Assembly (NCBI GenBank): GCA_002729885.1
Contig: PBUB01000028.1
Coordinates: 186,001 to 250,000, forward strand
Direction: 5' to 3'
Length of the DNA: 64,000 bases
Source of the DNA: Spirochaetaceae bacterium
Lineage (GTDB): Bacteria > Spirochaetota > Leptospiria > Leptospirales > Leptonemataceae
Positions 25,954 to 34,899 of this stretch are shown here, piece after piece. Both the position numbers and the translations under genes were made by a program. Within the stretch, counting starts at the first letter, position 1. Each line of letters begins with the position of its first letter. The notes under the pieces were generated by a model. It ran no database searches. It was not told the origin of the DNA and saw only the letters and a list, made by a program, of their open reading frames with translations.

Positions 25954-27128
25954 AACCGACACCGCAAATACTCCGCAGGAATGCAGCGATTCCGACGGGC
26001 TTCGGTATGGCCCCTGGGGCCGCCCTGTCTGAGACATTTAGAATCAGCAGCCCCTCCACTGCTCTCATTTGCATTTTGATTCTCCTTGGAGCCCTTACCG
26101 CAGGCTGTGGAACAGCAGCCACCATGGCCCCTCCCTCGCGCCCGGAGCCATTGATCAATCTAAAGAAGATAATCCTTGAGCCGATGGTGAAGGCCTCGGA
26201 TGGCCAGGCAAGAGTGGTTATTCGAAAAACCAGAGAAGGTCAGGACTACATGCTTCTGAACCTTTCCTTTCAGGGAGCCGGGATTCACATTGTAGAGGCC
26301 ATCAAGCAGGGACGCATTCTGGAACATCGGATTGTTGTGAGAAACTCCAGAGGCGAAATCCTGGGAACCAATCCCATTAACTTTCAGGCAGTGAAGGTAA
26401 CCAGAACCAGAATCCAGCAGGATGAACAGGAGGTTCTGGTCACAGAGGAGAATACCACCGTTCCTTTTGAAGAAGCAGGCGGCGAAAAGGAAACTGTCAA
26501 GAGATCCTATTCCCTGCGCTCATTCGATGAAAACGATCGAATTCCTCAATCCATAATACTCACAAAAGTCCCGACTTCGGGAGAGTATGTAACAGTATAT
26601 GTGGAATTGACCCTGGTGGATCCGGTGCTTCAGGAACTATGCACGACCCTGGAATCCGGGGCCTGTCCCAGAGCAACCAATACACCTTTTCGCGAAATTC
26701 GTCAGGACAACGAAGATACCTTGAGCGAAATTATCCAGCGATATAAGAACTACGAGAAAGGTCCCTTTCGATTTACCCTGAAGAAGACTCCGGATTACTA
26801 CAGAAAATCCATCCAGGAAGAGATCGATAAGCTAAACGAACGGGATACCCATGATCGCTACACGGAGTTTCAGACCCCTGGAGGAAACCGATTCGAAGGT
26901 TATTCCAATGTGGCTCGCACCGGCAGCAAGGTATTCTACCGGGAATGGAGACTCCTGGGAGAGCCTCGCTATTTTCAGGTAGCTCTGGAAAAGGACGTGG
27001 TAGAGAGCATCGAAGAAAAGAAGAAGATCGAACAGCTCAAGAAGGAGCAAAACCTGGAAGGCAGAGATAAGATGCTGGAACCAGAGGGCTCCTACGACAA
27101 GATCTACAGACCCGAAGGGAGCTACTAA
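25950..27128 (+). CDS. Lipoprotein of unknown function
   Basis: About 392 residues. The ATG at 25950 overlaps the glycosyltransferase stop (ATGA). The leader is long, with the hydrophobic core ALICILILLGALTAGC well inside, so a later start is possible. The mature part has strand-rich stretches, a charged helical region near LKKEQNLEGRDKMLEPE, and two EGSY motifs (EPEGSYDKIY and RPEGSY) at the very end. No family is recognised. Its stop overlaps the convergent MBL gene by 4 bp. Confidence 0.7.
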   Translation: MKPTPQILRRNAAIPTGFGMAPGAALSETFRISSPSTALICILILLGALTAGCGTAATMAPPSRPEPLINLKKIILEPMVKASDGQARVVIRKTREGQDYMLLNLSFQGAGIHIVEAIKQGRILEHRIVVRNSRGEILGTNPINFQAVKVTRTRIQQDEQEVLVTEENTTVPFEEAGGEKETVKRSYSLRSFDENDRIPQSIILTKVPTSGEYVTVYVELTLVDPVLQELCTTLESGACPRATNTPFREIRQDNEDTLSEIIQRYKNYEKGPFRFTLKKTPDYYRKSIQEEIDKLNERDTHDRYTEFQTPGGNRFEGYSNVARTGSKVFYREWRLLGEPRYFQVALEKDVVESIEEKKKIEQLKKEQNLEGRDKMLEPEGSYDKIYRPEGSY

Positions 27129-28066
27129 AGCTCCAGAGTCTCTCCCTGACGAGCCAGTAGCAGCTCCAGCTTATCACCGTACTGTTTGTTGTGCTCCAGG
27201 GCTTCTTCGAACAGCTTATAGGTTGTAAAATCATCGTGGGCCGGTTCATGGTGCGTTAGCGCCAGCTTCTTCACGCCCCATTCAATGGCGCAGTCCACAG
27301 CGATAACCATGGCCGTATGTCCCCAGCCAATCTTCTGGGCGGACTCTCTCAGTGAATACTGCGCATCCATGATTAGCAGATCTGCATCCTTGAAGAATGG
27401 CTTTTTCGCCTTGATCAACTCATCCAGATCTTCCCCATAGAATTCCGTATCTGTGGCAAAGATAAACGTTTTATCTTCGGTATCCACTCTGTAGGATGTG
27501 CTGCCGCCGGGATGAATCAAGGCCTCCGTAGTAATGTCAAAGGAACCCACCTTGAATTGGTCTCCCTGCTCATAGGTATGGAAGGTTTTTTCTGCAGGCA
27601 TATCATGAAAGCCCAGAGGAAAGAATTCGAACTGCTGTTGTCTGGTAAAACGATCCTCGCAGTCCGGGATGCAGGAATGAAAATGTACGTGATTTCCCGG
27701 AATGAATCCAGGAGCGAAGAAAGGCCATCCCTGCATATGATCCCAGTGAGTATGGGTCATCAAGATGTGCAGGTCACCCTTATGCCCCCGGGCCATCATA
27801 TCATAACCCAGCCGCCTGGCACCGGTGCCCATATCGAATATTAGCTGCTCATCGCCGCTACGAACCTCGACGCAGGTAGTGTCTCCACCCACAATGCCAG
27901 CCAGCGGCGGACTGAGCTTCTCATAGACTTTTTCTACAGACAGAGAAGGCTCATCCTTCCAGATGGATCTGGCTTTTTCCAGAACCTCATGGATTCTGCT
28001 TCTGTAATCCCTGGGGTCCAGAGGAGATGGCAATGAGCCCCTAACTCCCCACAATTTTATTTGCAC
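27125..28066 (-). CDS. Metallo-beta-lactamase-fold hydrolase
   Basis: 313 residues. The zinc motif THTHWDHMQG is intact, with further ligands likely in ALIHPGGS, FATDTE and ALTHHEPAHDD. The N-terminus (KLWGVRGSLPSP, then GGDTTCVEV) is typical of the PhnP/cyclic-phosphodiesterase-like branch of the fold, so a phosphodiester substrate is likely. The start is a GTG at 28066 with GAGGA before it. It runs against its neighbours, with divergent trmB upstream. The natural substrate is unknown. Confidence 0.87.
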   Translation of the reverse strand: MQIKLWGVRGSLPSPLDPRDYRSRIHEVLEKARSIWKDEPSLSVEKVYEKLSPPLAGIVGGDTTCVEVRSGDEQLIFDMGTGARRLGYDMMARGHKGDLHILMTHTHWDHMQGWPFFAPGFIPGNHVHFHSCIPDCEDRFTRQQQFEFFPLGFHDMPAEKTFHTYEQGDQFKVGSFDITTEALIHPGGSTSYRVDTEDKTFIFATDTEFYGEDLDELIKAKKPFFKDADLLIMDAQYSLRESAQKIGWGHTAMVIAVDCAIEWGVKKLALTHHEPAHDDFTTYKLFEEALEHNKQYGDKLELLLARQGETLEL

Positions 28067-28157
28067 CGATTCATCCTCATAGATCTATGTTTATTCATAA
28101 AGGCGTACTTATCTATTTTCGGCCAGTTTAGAGCGGATCATTGGGAAAAAAGCAATC

Positions 28158-28844
28158 ATGACCTCCGTAGCACTACAAAAGAAACTTTTTCACATTGCGT
28201 CCAGACCCAGAAAATACTTTGAGCATCCGGCCGTCATCCACTGGAAGGAATTCCGATCGCTGGAGGTGGAGGAGCTGTTCGGCTCTCCGCAGAAGCCCAG
28301 GGTTCTGGAGCTGGGTAGTGGATGGGGAGAATTCGCCGGTCAGTGGGCCATGAAGCACAGGGATCAAGAGATGGTGGCCATGGAAATCAAGCCGGACCGA
28401 ATCTCTGCCACACTAAAGCAAATTGACCGCTGGAAGCTGGAGAACCTGAGGATCCTGCCTGTGAATTTCTCCTGGTTTCTTACGGAGCTGTTTCCCTCTC
28501 ATACATTTGACACTGTGTTTATTAACTTTCCGGATCCCTGGCCCAAAAAGAGACACTGGAAACACAGATTGATTCAGCCCGATTTTCCCAATACGGTCCA
28601 TGGACTCATGCGCGGTCGTGGGCTTCTGCATATTGCCACAGATCATGGTCCCTACAGCCGTCGAATCCTGAAGAGATTTCGCAATTATCCCGATCATTGG
28701 AGAAGCAACATGCCCGAACCTGGCTACAGTCTGAAAAGACCGGAAGGGATTCCAGAAACCAGGTTTGAACGCATTCAGAGCCGCCTGGGTTATATTCCCA
28801 GATTCATGCAATGGGAGCGATTAGATGAGTCTTTCGCAAGATGA
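28158..28844 (+). CDS. trmB: tRNA (guanine-N7-)-methyltransferase
   Basis: Methylates G46 in the variable loop of tRNA using SAM. 228 residues. The SAM-binding motif VLELGSGWGEFAG and the family signature NFPDPWPKKRHWKHRLI are both present. Its last 20 bases overlap the next small gene, and the rightward block continues into a large membrane protein. Confidence 0.93.
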   Translation: MTSVALQKKLFHIASRPRKYFEHPAVIHWKEFRSLEVEELFGSPQKPRVLELGSGWGEFAGQWAMKHRDQEMVAMEIKPDRISATLKQIDRWKLENLRILPVNFSWFLTELFPSHTFDTVFINFPDPWPKKRHWKHRLIQPDFPNTVHGLMRGRGLLHIATDHGPYSRRILKRFRNYPDHWRSNMPEPGYSLKRPEGIPETRFERIQSRLGYIPRFMQWERLDESFAR

Positions 28845-29091
28845 TGAAAACCAGAATTCCACTGCGAATTCTCCAGCATCGGGATCCGGCGAGCCCGATA
28901 AATCTAAAGGTAAGCGAATCAGTCGACAGACCATCGAAACGCTTCTGGAACAGAACCGACGTATGAGGGATCTGCTGGAATCCTGGCCGGCCAGAAAGAT
29001 CATGATGGGATTTGAAAAGGACTGGAATGAGAAGCGTTTACGCTTTCTGGACAATAACTCGCCGGTTACCCTGGAGTCCGATTCGGAATGA
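28825..29091 (+). CDS. Small basic-acidic protein of unknown function
   Basis: 88 residues. It has a hydrophilic, Ser/Gly-rich N-terminus, then a probable amphipathic helix (ISRQTIETLLEQNRRMRDLLES), then WPARKIMMGFEKDWNEKRLRFL. No membrane segment or signal peptide. It overlaps trmB by 20 bp and its TGA overlaps the next ATG, so it is tightly embedded in the operon, which supports its being real. Confidence 0.65.
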   Translation: MSLSQDDENQNSTANSPASGSGEPDKSKGKRISRQTIETLLEQNRRMRDLLESWPARKIMMGFEKDWNEKRLRFLDNNSPVTLESDSE

Positions 29092-30986
29092 TTCCGCTGC
29101 TATTTCTGCTCTGTCTGGCAGCTCTATCCCTTACCACCCCTGGAGGCCTGGGGTTTGGCCTCAAGCATTACCATGGCCATGCAGCCCTGATCCTGATGCT
29201 TTTGCCTCTGGCTCTTCCTCTGGAGCCCTATTTCAAGAACACTGGCATTGTAAGAAAACTGGAGTCCTGGACTCGCACATCCTATCCTCATAGATTTCCG
29301 TTTACTCGACCAACGCTGCGCAGTCTACTATGGACACCGGTTCTGGCTCCCTTCATATTCTATGGATTGTGGGTTATTCGCATGCGTCGATTCCTTCCAC
29401 CGCCGGAAGGACTGGGCGATAGTCTCCTGCTCCTGGAGCATCTCCCTGCCCATGCCATCCAGCTGGGGTATCTGGGAACATTCGATGAAATCCTGGCTCT
29501 GTTCTGGCGATCCAGGATCTATCTCTGGCTGAACAATGACACCGGAATGTCCGCTGCCGATGCCATTGGCCTGGTGAGCTGCATCGCAGGTACTCTGCAT
29601 GCTCTTACAATCTTTTTGATCACCGATAGACTGAAGCTGATGCGCAGACTGGCTGCTTTTGCTTTGCTATTTTTTGTGCCGGCCATGCAACTCTATGCAG
29701 GTTATGTAGAGAATTATAGTTTTGCATCGTTCTTTTTATTTCTAACTGTAGTGGCGGGTATTGTGCAACTTGAGCGATGGAAAGCGCATCGCACTGTGTA
29801 TCCAGAATTCCCTGCCCTCTTTGCAGCCCTGGGCGCTGCCCATCATATGGTGCTGGTATTTTCGCTGCCAGCTCTGATGCTTCTGGTGCTAATACTTTCC
29901 AGCAAATCTCGCCGAATCAATTGGAAGCTCTTCTTTCAATATGCAGGAAGAGCTGTACTTACCGGCCTGGCTGTGCTGGGCATCGTATGGTACTATTTCT
30001 TCTTTGTTATTTCCAATCCTATTGAATTGCACAAATCCTTTGCCTTTCAGCCAGCTATATACCCCATCCATCGACTGATTTCACTGCAGCATCTTAAAGA
30101 GGGGCTGAACATCCTGATTCTCGTAGCCCCGGCATTGATTGGACTGAGCGGAATCTGGCTGCCTGCACCACGGATCTGGATTCGTTCCACCGCTTCGTTC
30201 CTGAGTAGACTGCTTCAACGATGGACAGATCGTCGTAGCCAGGCATCCGGAATTGAACATACATCGGATGAGACCGCGAATGGCAGTCCAGAGCTGGCCC
30301 ATAATGAGACTGAAGCAGATGCCAGTAAAAATACGAACCGCTGGAAGTCAGCTCTGGATCGTATCAAAGAAAAACTTCTGGGTTACACAGAAAAGCATCC
30401 ATCCGAAGCCTTCAGTCTGGCCGTATTCCTGTGCTTTCTGGGTCATAGCTTTATCTGGAATCCGGTTATTGGATTTCCAGCGGACTGGGATCTTTTTTCG
30501 TTCTACCAGGGGCCGCTTCATGTATTTCTGTATCTGCGAATTTTTGTTCGCGAAGAGCCCTATCTATTTCTCTGGCTACGACGAGCGGTAATGTTTACGG
30601 TACTGCCTGCTTTTCTGTGGATTTCCCACAATGCACAGCTAACCCGGGAAAGCCAGTTTCATATATCCCAGGCCAATCGAAATCTGGTTCAGTTTCTGGG
30701 ATTGGTGCAAACGGAGAGTATCTTCTTTCGCATTCCTACGCTGCAAAGACAGAGAACCTATATTGAAGTTCGAATGTTTATTGTTCGGGCCTGGAATCAA
30801 ATCCCTTACCTCCGGGTTCCGGAACAGAAGAAGGAAGAACTGAGGCAGAAGCTCATGCAGGGGCTCATGCGCTTTCAGTCCCTGGCATTGCAGAACAAGG
30901 AAGTGTATGAGGACCAGCTTCCGGATGTGTACTACTTCCTGGCCGATCTAAACGCAGAAATAAGCGAGCTTCAGAAAGCGAAATAG
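29088..30986 (+). CDS. Polytopic membrane protein, possibly a glycosyltransferase
   Basis: 632 residues with about eleven or twelve membrane helices, a hydrophilic insertion near 385-425, and a soluble helical C-terminus of about 110 residues. The YAGYVENYSFASFF region and the position of acidic residues after the first helices recall lipid-sugar-dependent (GT-C-like) membrane transferases, but no diagnostic motif is certain. The start overlaps the previous stop by ATGA. It could act in envelope glycan synthesis together with the nearby GT2-GtrA protein. Confidence 0.7.
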   Translation: MIPLLFLLCLAALSLTTPGGLGFGLKHYHGHAALILMLLPLALPLEPYFKNTGIVRKLESWTRTSYPHRFPFTRPTLRSLLWTPVLAPFIFYGLWVIRMRRFLPPPEGLGDSLLLLEHLPAHAIQLGYLGTFDEILALFWRSRIYLWLNNDTGMSAADAIGLVSCIAGTLHALTIFLITDRLKLMRRLAAFALLFFVPAMQLYAGYVENYSFASFFLFLTVVAGIVQLERWKAHRTVYPEFPALFAALGAAHHMVLVFSLPALMLLVLILSSKSRRINWKLFFQYAGRAVLTGLAVLGIVWYYFFFVISNPIELHKSFAFQPAIYPIHRLISLQHLKEGLNILILVAPALIGLSGIWLPAPRIWIRSTASFLSRLLQRWTDRRSQASGIEHTSDETANGSPELAHNETEADASKNTNRWKSALDRIKEKLLGYTEKHPSEAFSLAVFLCFLGHSFIWNPVIGFPADWDLFSFYQGPLHVFLYLRIFVREEPYLFLWLRRAVMFTVLPAFLWISHNAQLTRESQFHISQANRNLVQFLGLVQTESIFFRIPTLQRQRTYIEVRMFIVRAWNQIPYLRVPEQKKEELRQKLMQGLMRFQSLALQNKEVYEDQLPDVYYFLADLNAEISELQKAK

Positions 30987-31061
30987 GTAAAATCCGTGCA
31001 ATCGGTGAGATCCGTGATATTACAAAGATAGATAAGAATTCCGCCCTCGGGAACTGCGCGT

Positions 31062-31325
31062 TCAATCAGAAACAGACAGAAAGAGAGTGGATGTGCTGCA
31101 GCGGGCATCGCAATCGGCAGTGCAGGTTTCAAAAGCCCGAAAATTGGACCCATCCCCCGGATATCCCGTGGTAGTACTGCAGGTGTCGTAGCAGGAATCA
31201 ATGCCTGTGGGACACAATACAAGATACTCAATAAGAGCCTCTTGAGTTGCATCCGGATCTTTCTTGCATTGCCCGAAAGAGAGCGCTACAATGCTGATAA
31301 GAAGTATGATTGCGATTCGACCCAT
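31062..31325 (-). CDS. Small cysteine-rich lipoprotein
   Basis: 87 residues from the ATG at 31325 (MGRIAIILLISIVALSFGQC). The signal peptide has a loose but acceptable lipobox. The mature part has seven further cysteines (CPTGIDSCYDTCS, then FETCTADCDARCS), enough for several disulfides, so it is a compact exported domain. No family is recognised. It diverges from the next gene, and the shared spacer holds a perfect palindrome. Confidence 0.65.
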   Translation of the reverse strand: MGRIAIILLISIVALSFGQCKKDPDATQEALIEYLVLCPTGIDSCYDTCSTTTGYPGDGSNFRAFETCTADCDARCSTSTLFLSVSD

Positions 31326-31435
31326 GTCCCACCAATTCCCGAAATGTCTATGATTGCACAATCCTTATTTTACTGGTTTTCATCCCTTTCGTCGCGCATT
31401 TATTCCGGATCCCACTGCCCGCCTCAGGAAAACTA

Positions 31436-31458
31436 CATATACCCGGTATGGGTATATG
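31436..31458. promoter_or_regulatory. Palindromic candidate operator between two divergent lipoprotein genes
   Basis: CATATACCC (31436-31444) and GGGTATATG (31450-31458) form a perfect 9-bp inverted repeat around GGTAT. The right arm continues into CTGGCAACC, and this GGGTATATGC...TGGCAACC block recurs at 31538-31558 with three extra bases. The spacer 31326-31612 otherwise shows nothing. The layout suits a regulator binding between genes at 31325 (-) and 31613 (+). Confidence 0.45.
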
Positions 31459-31612
31459 CTGGCAACCCATTTCCAGGGATGTTTTGCACGAAAGCCGATG
31501 CAGCCCACAACCCTATTCCAGCATTCCTGTGCACCCCGGGTATATGCAACTGGCAACCGGGAGGCAGCGACGGACTGAAAAATATGGTGGGCGACCGTCA
31601 CCAGTAAATACC

Positions 31613-32011
31613 ATGAAATTTCTTCAGCGAATCTATACGTTTATATCACTTTCCCTGGCGGTCTTGATGGTCCACTGCGCTCCCGGAGTGCACGGATTCC
31701 AGGTAAAGGATGGGAACTGCGACTGCCATCATAGCTTCTACTTTCTCAGTTCCGGAGATGGCAAATCCGATCCCGATACCAGCGGCGTGGAACTGGCCAT
31801 GAATGGGAACTATGACCGGGCCAGGGTAGCCTTCTCAAAAGAAAAAAACAACCGCTGCTTCAGTGAGAACAATCTGGGTCTGGTGTTCATGCTGCAGGGA
31901 CAATCCGATGCTGCTCTCAAGCATTTATGGGAAGCCCATTCTCTCTGTCCTGATAATGAGACCATCGAAGGTAATCTGAAAAACCTGCTTTCCAGAATCC
32001 CGGCCTCCTGA
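31613..32011 (+). CDS. TPR-like lipoprotein
   Basis: 132 residues from the ATG at 31613; the longer open frame upstream is not coding-like. The signal peptide ends LAVLMVHC. The mature part has a Cys/His cluster (GNCDCHHSF) and then a helical repeat (ELAMNGNYDRARVAFSKEK, NNLGLVFMLQGQSDAALKHLWEAHSLCP) that fits about two TPR units. TPR lipoproteins usually bind partner proteins. It begins a short rightward set of three exported proteins. Confidence 0.72.
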   Translation: MKFLQRIYTFISLSLAVLMVHCAPGVHGFQVKDGNCDCHHSFYFLSSGDGKSDPDTSGVELAMNGNYDRARVAFSKEKNNRCFSENNLGLVFMLQGQSDAALKHLWEAHSLCPDNETIEGNLKNLLSRIPAS

Positions 32012-32079
32012 CTCTTTTCCCTGTGGATTCCGGAGCATTCAGGAAAGCCTGGGAAATCATCAAAGGGTGGCTGGCCGGC

Positions 32080-32499
32080 ATGCTACGCGGAACCATCGGG
32101 TTTCTCTGTATTTCACTTACTTCCCATTGCGAGTCCCCGAACCCGGTTTCTGCTGAATACTATCTGTTGTCTCCTTTGCTCATCGCAGGTGTTCAGCGTC
32201 CATCCGCACCATCCAATCTAACCGCCGTTTACGATGTACCGTCCGAAAGTATCTATCTGCAATGGCAGGCCTCTGTAGATCCAGATACAGGGATCATCTG
32301 GAACGATTACAGAATCTATTTCTTTCTGAGCAGCCCACCGGCCAATATCTATCAGGATCGCTATCGCCTGGCCACCACTTCCAGAACCTATTATTCCATT
32401 GCTTCCGATCCATTCAACGGCACCGTATACTTTGCGGTTACAGCCCATGAAAGAGGATCGGAAAGCCTGCCCAGTAATTTCGCGCAGCTAAGTCTATGA
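32080..32499 (+). CDS. Lipoprotein with fibronectin type III domain
   Basis: About 139 residues from the ATG at 32080, chosen because it puts a short signal peptide (IGFLCISLTSHC) at the front; a GTG at 32023 is in frame. Residues about 45-139 form a fibronectin type III-like domain (RPSAPSNLTAVYD, YLQWQASVDPDTGI, YYSIASDPFNGTVYFAVTAHERG). Such domains mediate binding. Its stop overlaps the next start by ATGA. Confidence 0.7.
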   Translation: MLRGTIGFLCISLTSHCESPNPVSAEYYLLSPLLIAGVQRPSAPSNLTAVYDVPSESIYLQWQASVDPDTGIIWNDYRIYFFLSSPPANIYQDRYRLATTSRTYYSIASDPFNGTVYFAVTAHERGSESLPSNFAQLSL

Positions 32500-33176
32500 A
32501 ATACCCTGGATATTCAGAAGAAAAGGGGCCTGAGCGAGAGTCCGGCTACTCGGAATTGGCCCGGGAAAAGCCAGCTGCACTCACATCTCTTGAGTCAGCC
32601 CCGGAAACCGGGTTATCCGAAATCATTTTGCGAAAACTGCGGGCATTCGTTCTGGTCTCCATCATCCTTTGTCTGGCGAATCCAGAATATCTGGCGGCAG
32701 ACTCGCCGGATGAATCCAGAGAGGAATATGGCATCTGGCCCGAAATCTTCATTCCCGGATACAATGCATTTCGAAATGAATCCTATATTAGCGGCGGACT
32801 GCTTCTTCTCGGTAGGTTGATAACTCTGTATGGCGCCTATCATTATCATAATCGCTATATCAATTATAATAGCGCGGCCAATGCAGCGCGCATCGCTGAT
32901 CTGTACTATGGACCAGGACTGGAATATGCCGATCCCTACAGCGGAGATTATTTAAGCAGCCAGCAGATGGAGAACCGGGCCGGACGAGCTCAAAACTATT
33001 CGCATCTTTCCATTGCCTTACATCTTGGTCTTACAGGCGCCGGTTTGTTTCAAGGATACAGAATACAGGAAGGTATTCGAGAGCATAATCTACAGGAATT
33101 AAAAATCAAACAGGTTCGCACGAAAGACCTGCCTGTCACTCTGGGCTACACCTGGAACCTGAATTTTAGCGAATAA
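32496..33176 (+). CDS. Membrane protein of unknown function
   Basis: 226 residues. It has a long hydrophilic N-terminus, a hydrophobic segment (AFVLVSIILCLANPEYLAA, about 49-68), a Pro/Tyr-rich part (WPEIFIPGYNAFRNESYISGG), then two more hydrophobic stretches (GGLLLLGRLITLYGAYHY and LSIALHLGLTGAGLFQGY). A Tyr/Asn-rich loop lies between them. No family is recognised. A later start near the hydrophobic segment is possible, but the ATGA overlap at 32496 supports this one. It overlaps the convergent gene by 11 bp. Confidence 0.65.
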   Translation: MKYPGYSEEKGPERESGYSELAREKPAALTSLESAPETGLSEIILRKLRAFVLVSIILCLANPEYLAADSPDESREEYGIWPEIFIPGYNAFRNESYISGGLLLLGRLITLYGAYHYHNRYINYNSAANAARIADLYYGPGLEYADPYSGDYLSSQQMENRAGRAQNYSHLSIALHLGLTGAGLFQGYRIQEGIREHNLQELKIKQVRTKDLPVTLGYTWNLNFSE

Positions 33177-34899
33177 GCTCTGCCAGAGGCATGGCCTGCT
33201 GGTCCAGCGTACCTGGCAGGTAGCGACGAAGCACTGGCAACAGCACATACACAATAAAAGGCCCGGAAAGACCAAACAGGACTTTATCAAAGAATCGGTA
33301 CTTCGGCTGATCCCGGATAAACAGCCTCAGAACAGAGCCCAATATAGGTTTTCGAATGATTCCCGGGGAAGTTTCAATCTGCAGTTTCAATTCATATGTT
33401 CCCGGATAGTTCATTCTATAGTTCTGAAAATAATCAGCCAGAGCTTTCCCTGATGCATGGTCCGGCGAAATCAGTGCCCGCTGCGATAATTGCATTAGCT
33501 CCATGGTGCCTTCATGAAAGTCTATGTCGTAGTCAATGTTCAACTTTCTTGCCAGCTTTCGCATCTCGGGAAGTCCGGCCATGGCAGCATCAGATTTTTT
33601 CAGATCCGACGGAACATCCCTGGAATAGACCTGAATCATGAATGCAATCAATGAAGTTACGGTGATTCGATCCCAGAGGATGTGCACCAGAGGAGGAATG
33701 CGAGATCGATTTATGAAAAGAGTGCGAGCTGCGAACGAGGGTATATACAGCACCTGCTTGATTAGATCGTCGGATAATTCCAGAAATCGCTTCATCCGAG
33801 AAAGATCCTGACCCTTGAATCCGGACTTTTCCAGTGCTCGATCCACATTCCCCTGATTCTTGAAAAGCTCCAGGGTCACTGCTGTGTTCAGTTCGTTGAA
33901 ATAAGAACGCCTTTTCAAAAAGCTGAAATTTCGAAACCTGGACCAGCCTCCGGTTTGGCACCAGACATGTATTCCTCTTAGCATCCGGTTCTGGCGCAAC
34001 TGTCTCGCATACGTGGCATAGTCGAATCCTACAAAGCAGGGAAATTCGCCAAAGCCTTCATATTCCCGCCGGGTCTGAAGCTCCAGAATATAGGGAGCGG
34101 GACTGTTCAAAGCAAATGGATTCAGTGGCTGATAGCGAGTAAAGTCGGACTGAGAAAATTTATAGGAAAGCAGAAATGATTCACTTTTAAGGCATTCCTC
34201 TGGAAGACTACTATTCAAAGTTGAGCGATTCCAGAGAAGATCTCCAATCTTTCCTGCCCCCAGAGTCCAGGTGCGAAAAATCAGCATTCTGGAATGCCTT
34301 TCGAAAACCGGCAAAAGAGCCTGAAGGCATTGTCTCAGATGGGCCGGTCGCTTTAACAGTAGCTGACTGCGAAAGGGACTGATGACATCCACCCCATCGG
34401 ATTCGCCTATGCGGAGAATAATTCCTCCCAGTTCAGGAAAATCCTCAAGCAATGCATCCATGCTCCGGGCCATATGGTCAAACAATGCTTTTCTACTCAT
34501 TCCAGCCGGAGTATGAATGGCATACCATACATCCGATGTAAGATACGGAGTCATACCGTGATCCACAGAAATCTCCAGCAATCGTCTGTAATGTTTCCTG
34601 TATTTCTTCACCCATTTTTGCACCGGCAATCCCTGGCAGTCGCCGGTGGGCCACAGCAAATAAGCCAATTCATCGATGGAAACAGCATTATACCCCAGCC
34701 GGCTCAATCGCTTTACGTACAGTTCAAAGCCTTCCCGAATCTTTTTATGGGTTTTCTTTTTTACCTTTCCGTCCCGGGTCAGTTCATGGGTAGGTGCCTT
34801 GGACCAGTTTATGCTATTATGCGAATTCGCATCCTTCCTTCGCTTATGCCGTACGAAAAAAGGGGCGCTGGCATCTACCATATAGATTGGTTCTTTCAT
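33166..34899 (-). CDS. Large soluble protein, possibly a TIM-barrel glycoside hydrolase
   Basis: 577 residues, not firmly recognised. The first half alternates strands and helices like a barrel: LGYNAVSIDELAYLL, HGMTPYLTSDVWY, LGGIILRIGESDGVD (acidic residues at a strand end, as in retaining glycosidases), and RGIHVWCQTGGWSRFRN. The second half is helical, with a hydrophobic stretch near the C-terminus. No secretion signal is seen. It overlaps the upstream EamA transporter gene by ATGA, so the two are co-expressed; a sugar or glycan link is only an inference. Confidence 0.5.
   Translation of the reverse strand: MKEPIYMVDASAPFFVRHKRRKDANSHNSINWSKAPTHELTRDGKVKKKTHKKIREGFELYVKRLSRLGYNAVSIDELAYLLWPTGDCQGLPVQKWVKKYRKHYRRLLEISVDHGMTPYLTSDVWYAIHTPAGMSRKALFDHMARSMDALLEDFPELGGIILRIGESDGVDVISPFRSQLLLKRPAHLRQCLQALLPVFERHSRMLIFRTWTLGAGKIGDLLWNRSTLNSSLPEECLKSESFLLSYKFSQSDFTRYQPLNPFALNSPAPYILELQTRREYEGFGEFPCFVGFDYATYARQLRQNRMLRGIHVWCQTGGWSRFRNFSFLKRRSYFNELNTAVTLELFKNQGNVDRALEKSGFKGQDLSRMKRFLELSDDLIKQVLYIPSFAARTLFINRSRIPPLVHILWDRITVTSLIAFMIQVYSRDVPSDLKKSDAAMAGLPEMRKLARKLNIDYDIDFHEGTMELMQLSQRALISPDHASGKALADYFQNYRMNYPGTYELKLQIETSPGIIRKPILGSVLRLFIRDQPKYRFFDKVLFGLSGPFIVYVLLPVLRRYLPGTLDQQAMPLAELIR

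Noticed and set aside
31310..31612. Upstream part of the long + strand frame before the TPR lipoprotein
   Set aside because: The ATG at 31613 opens a good lipoprotein signal peptide, while the upstream part is Cys/His/Pro-rich noise over the divergent spacer.
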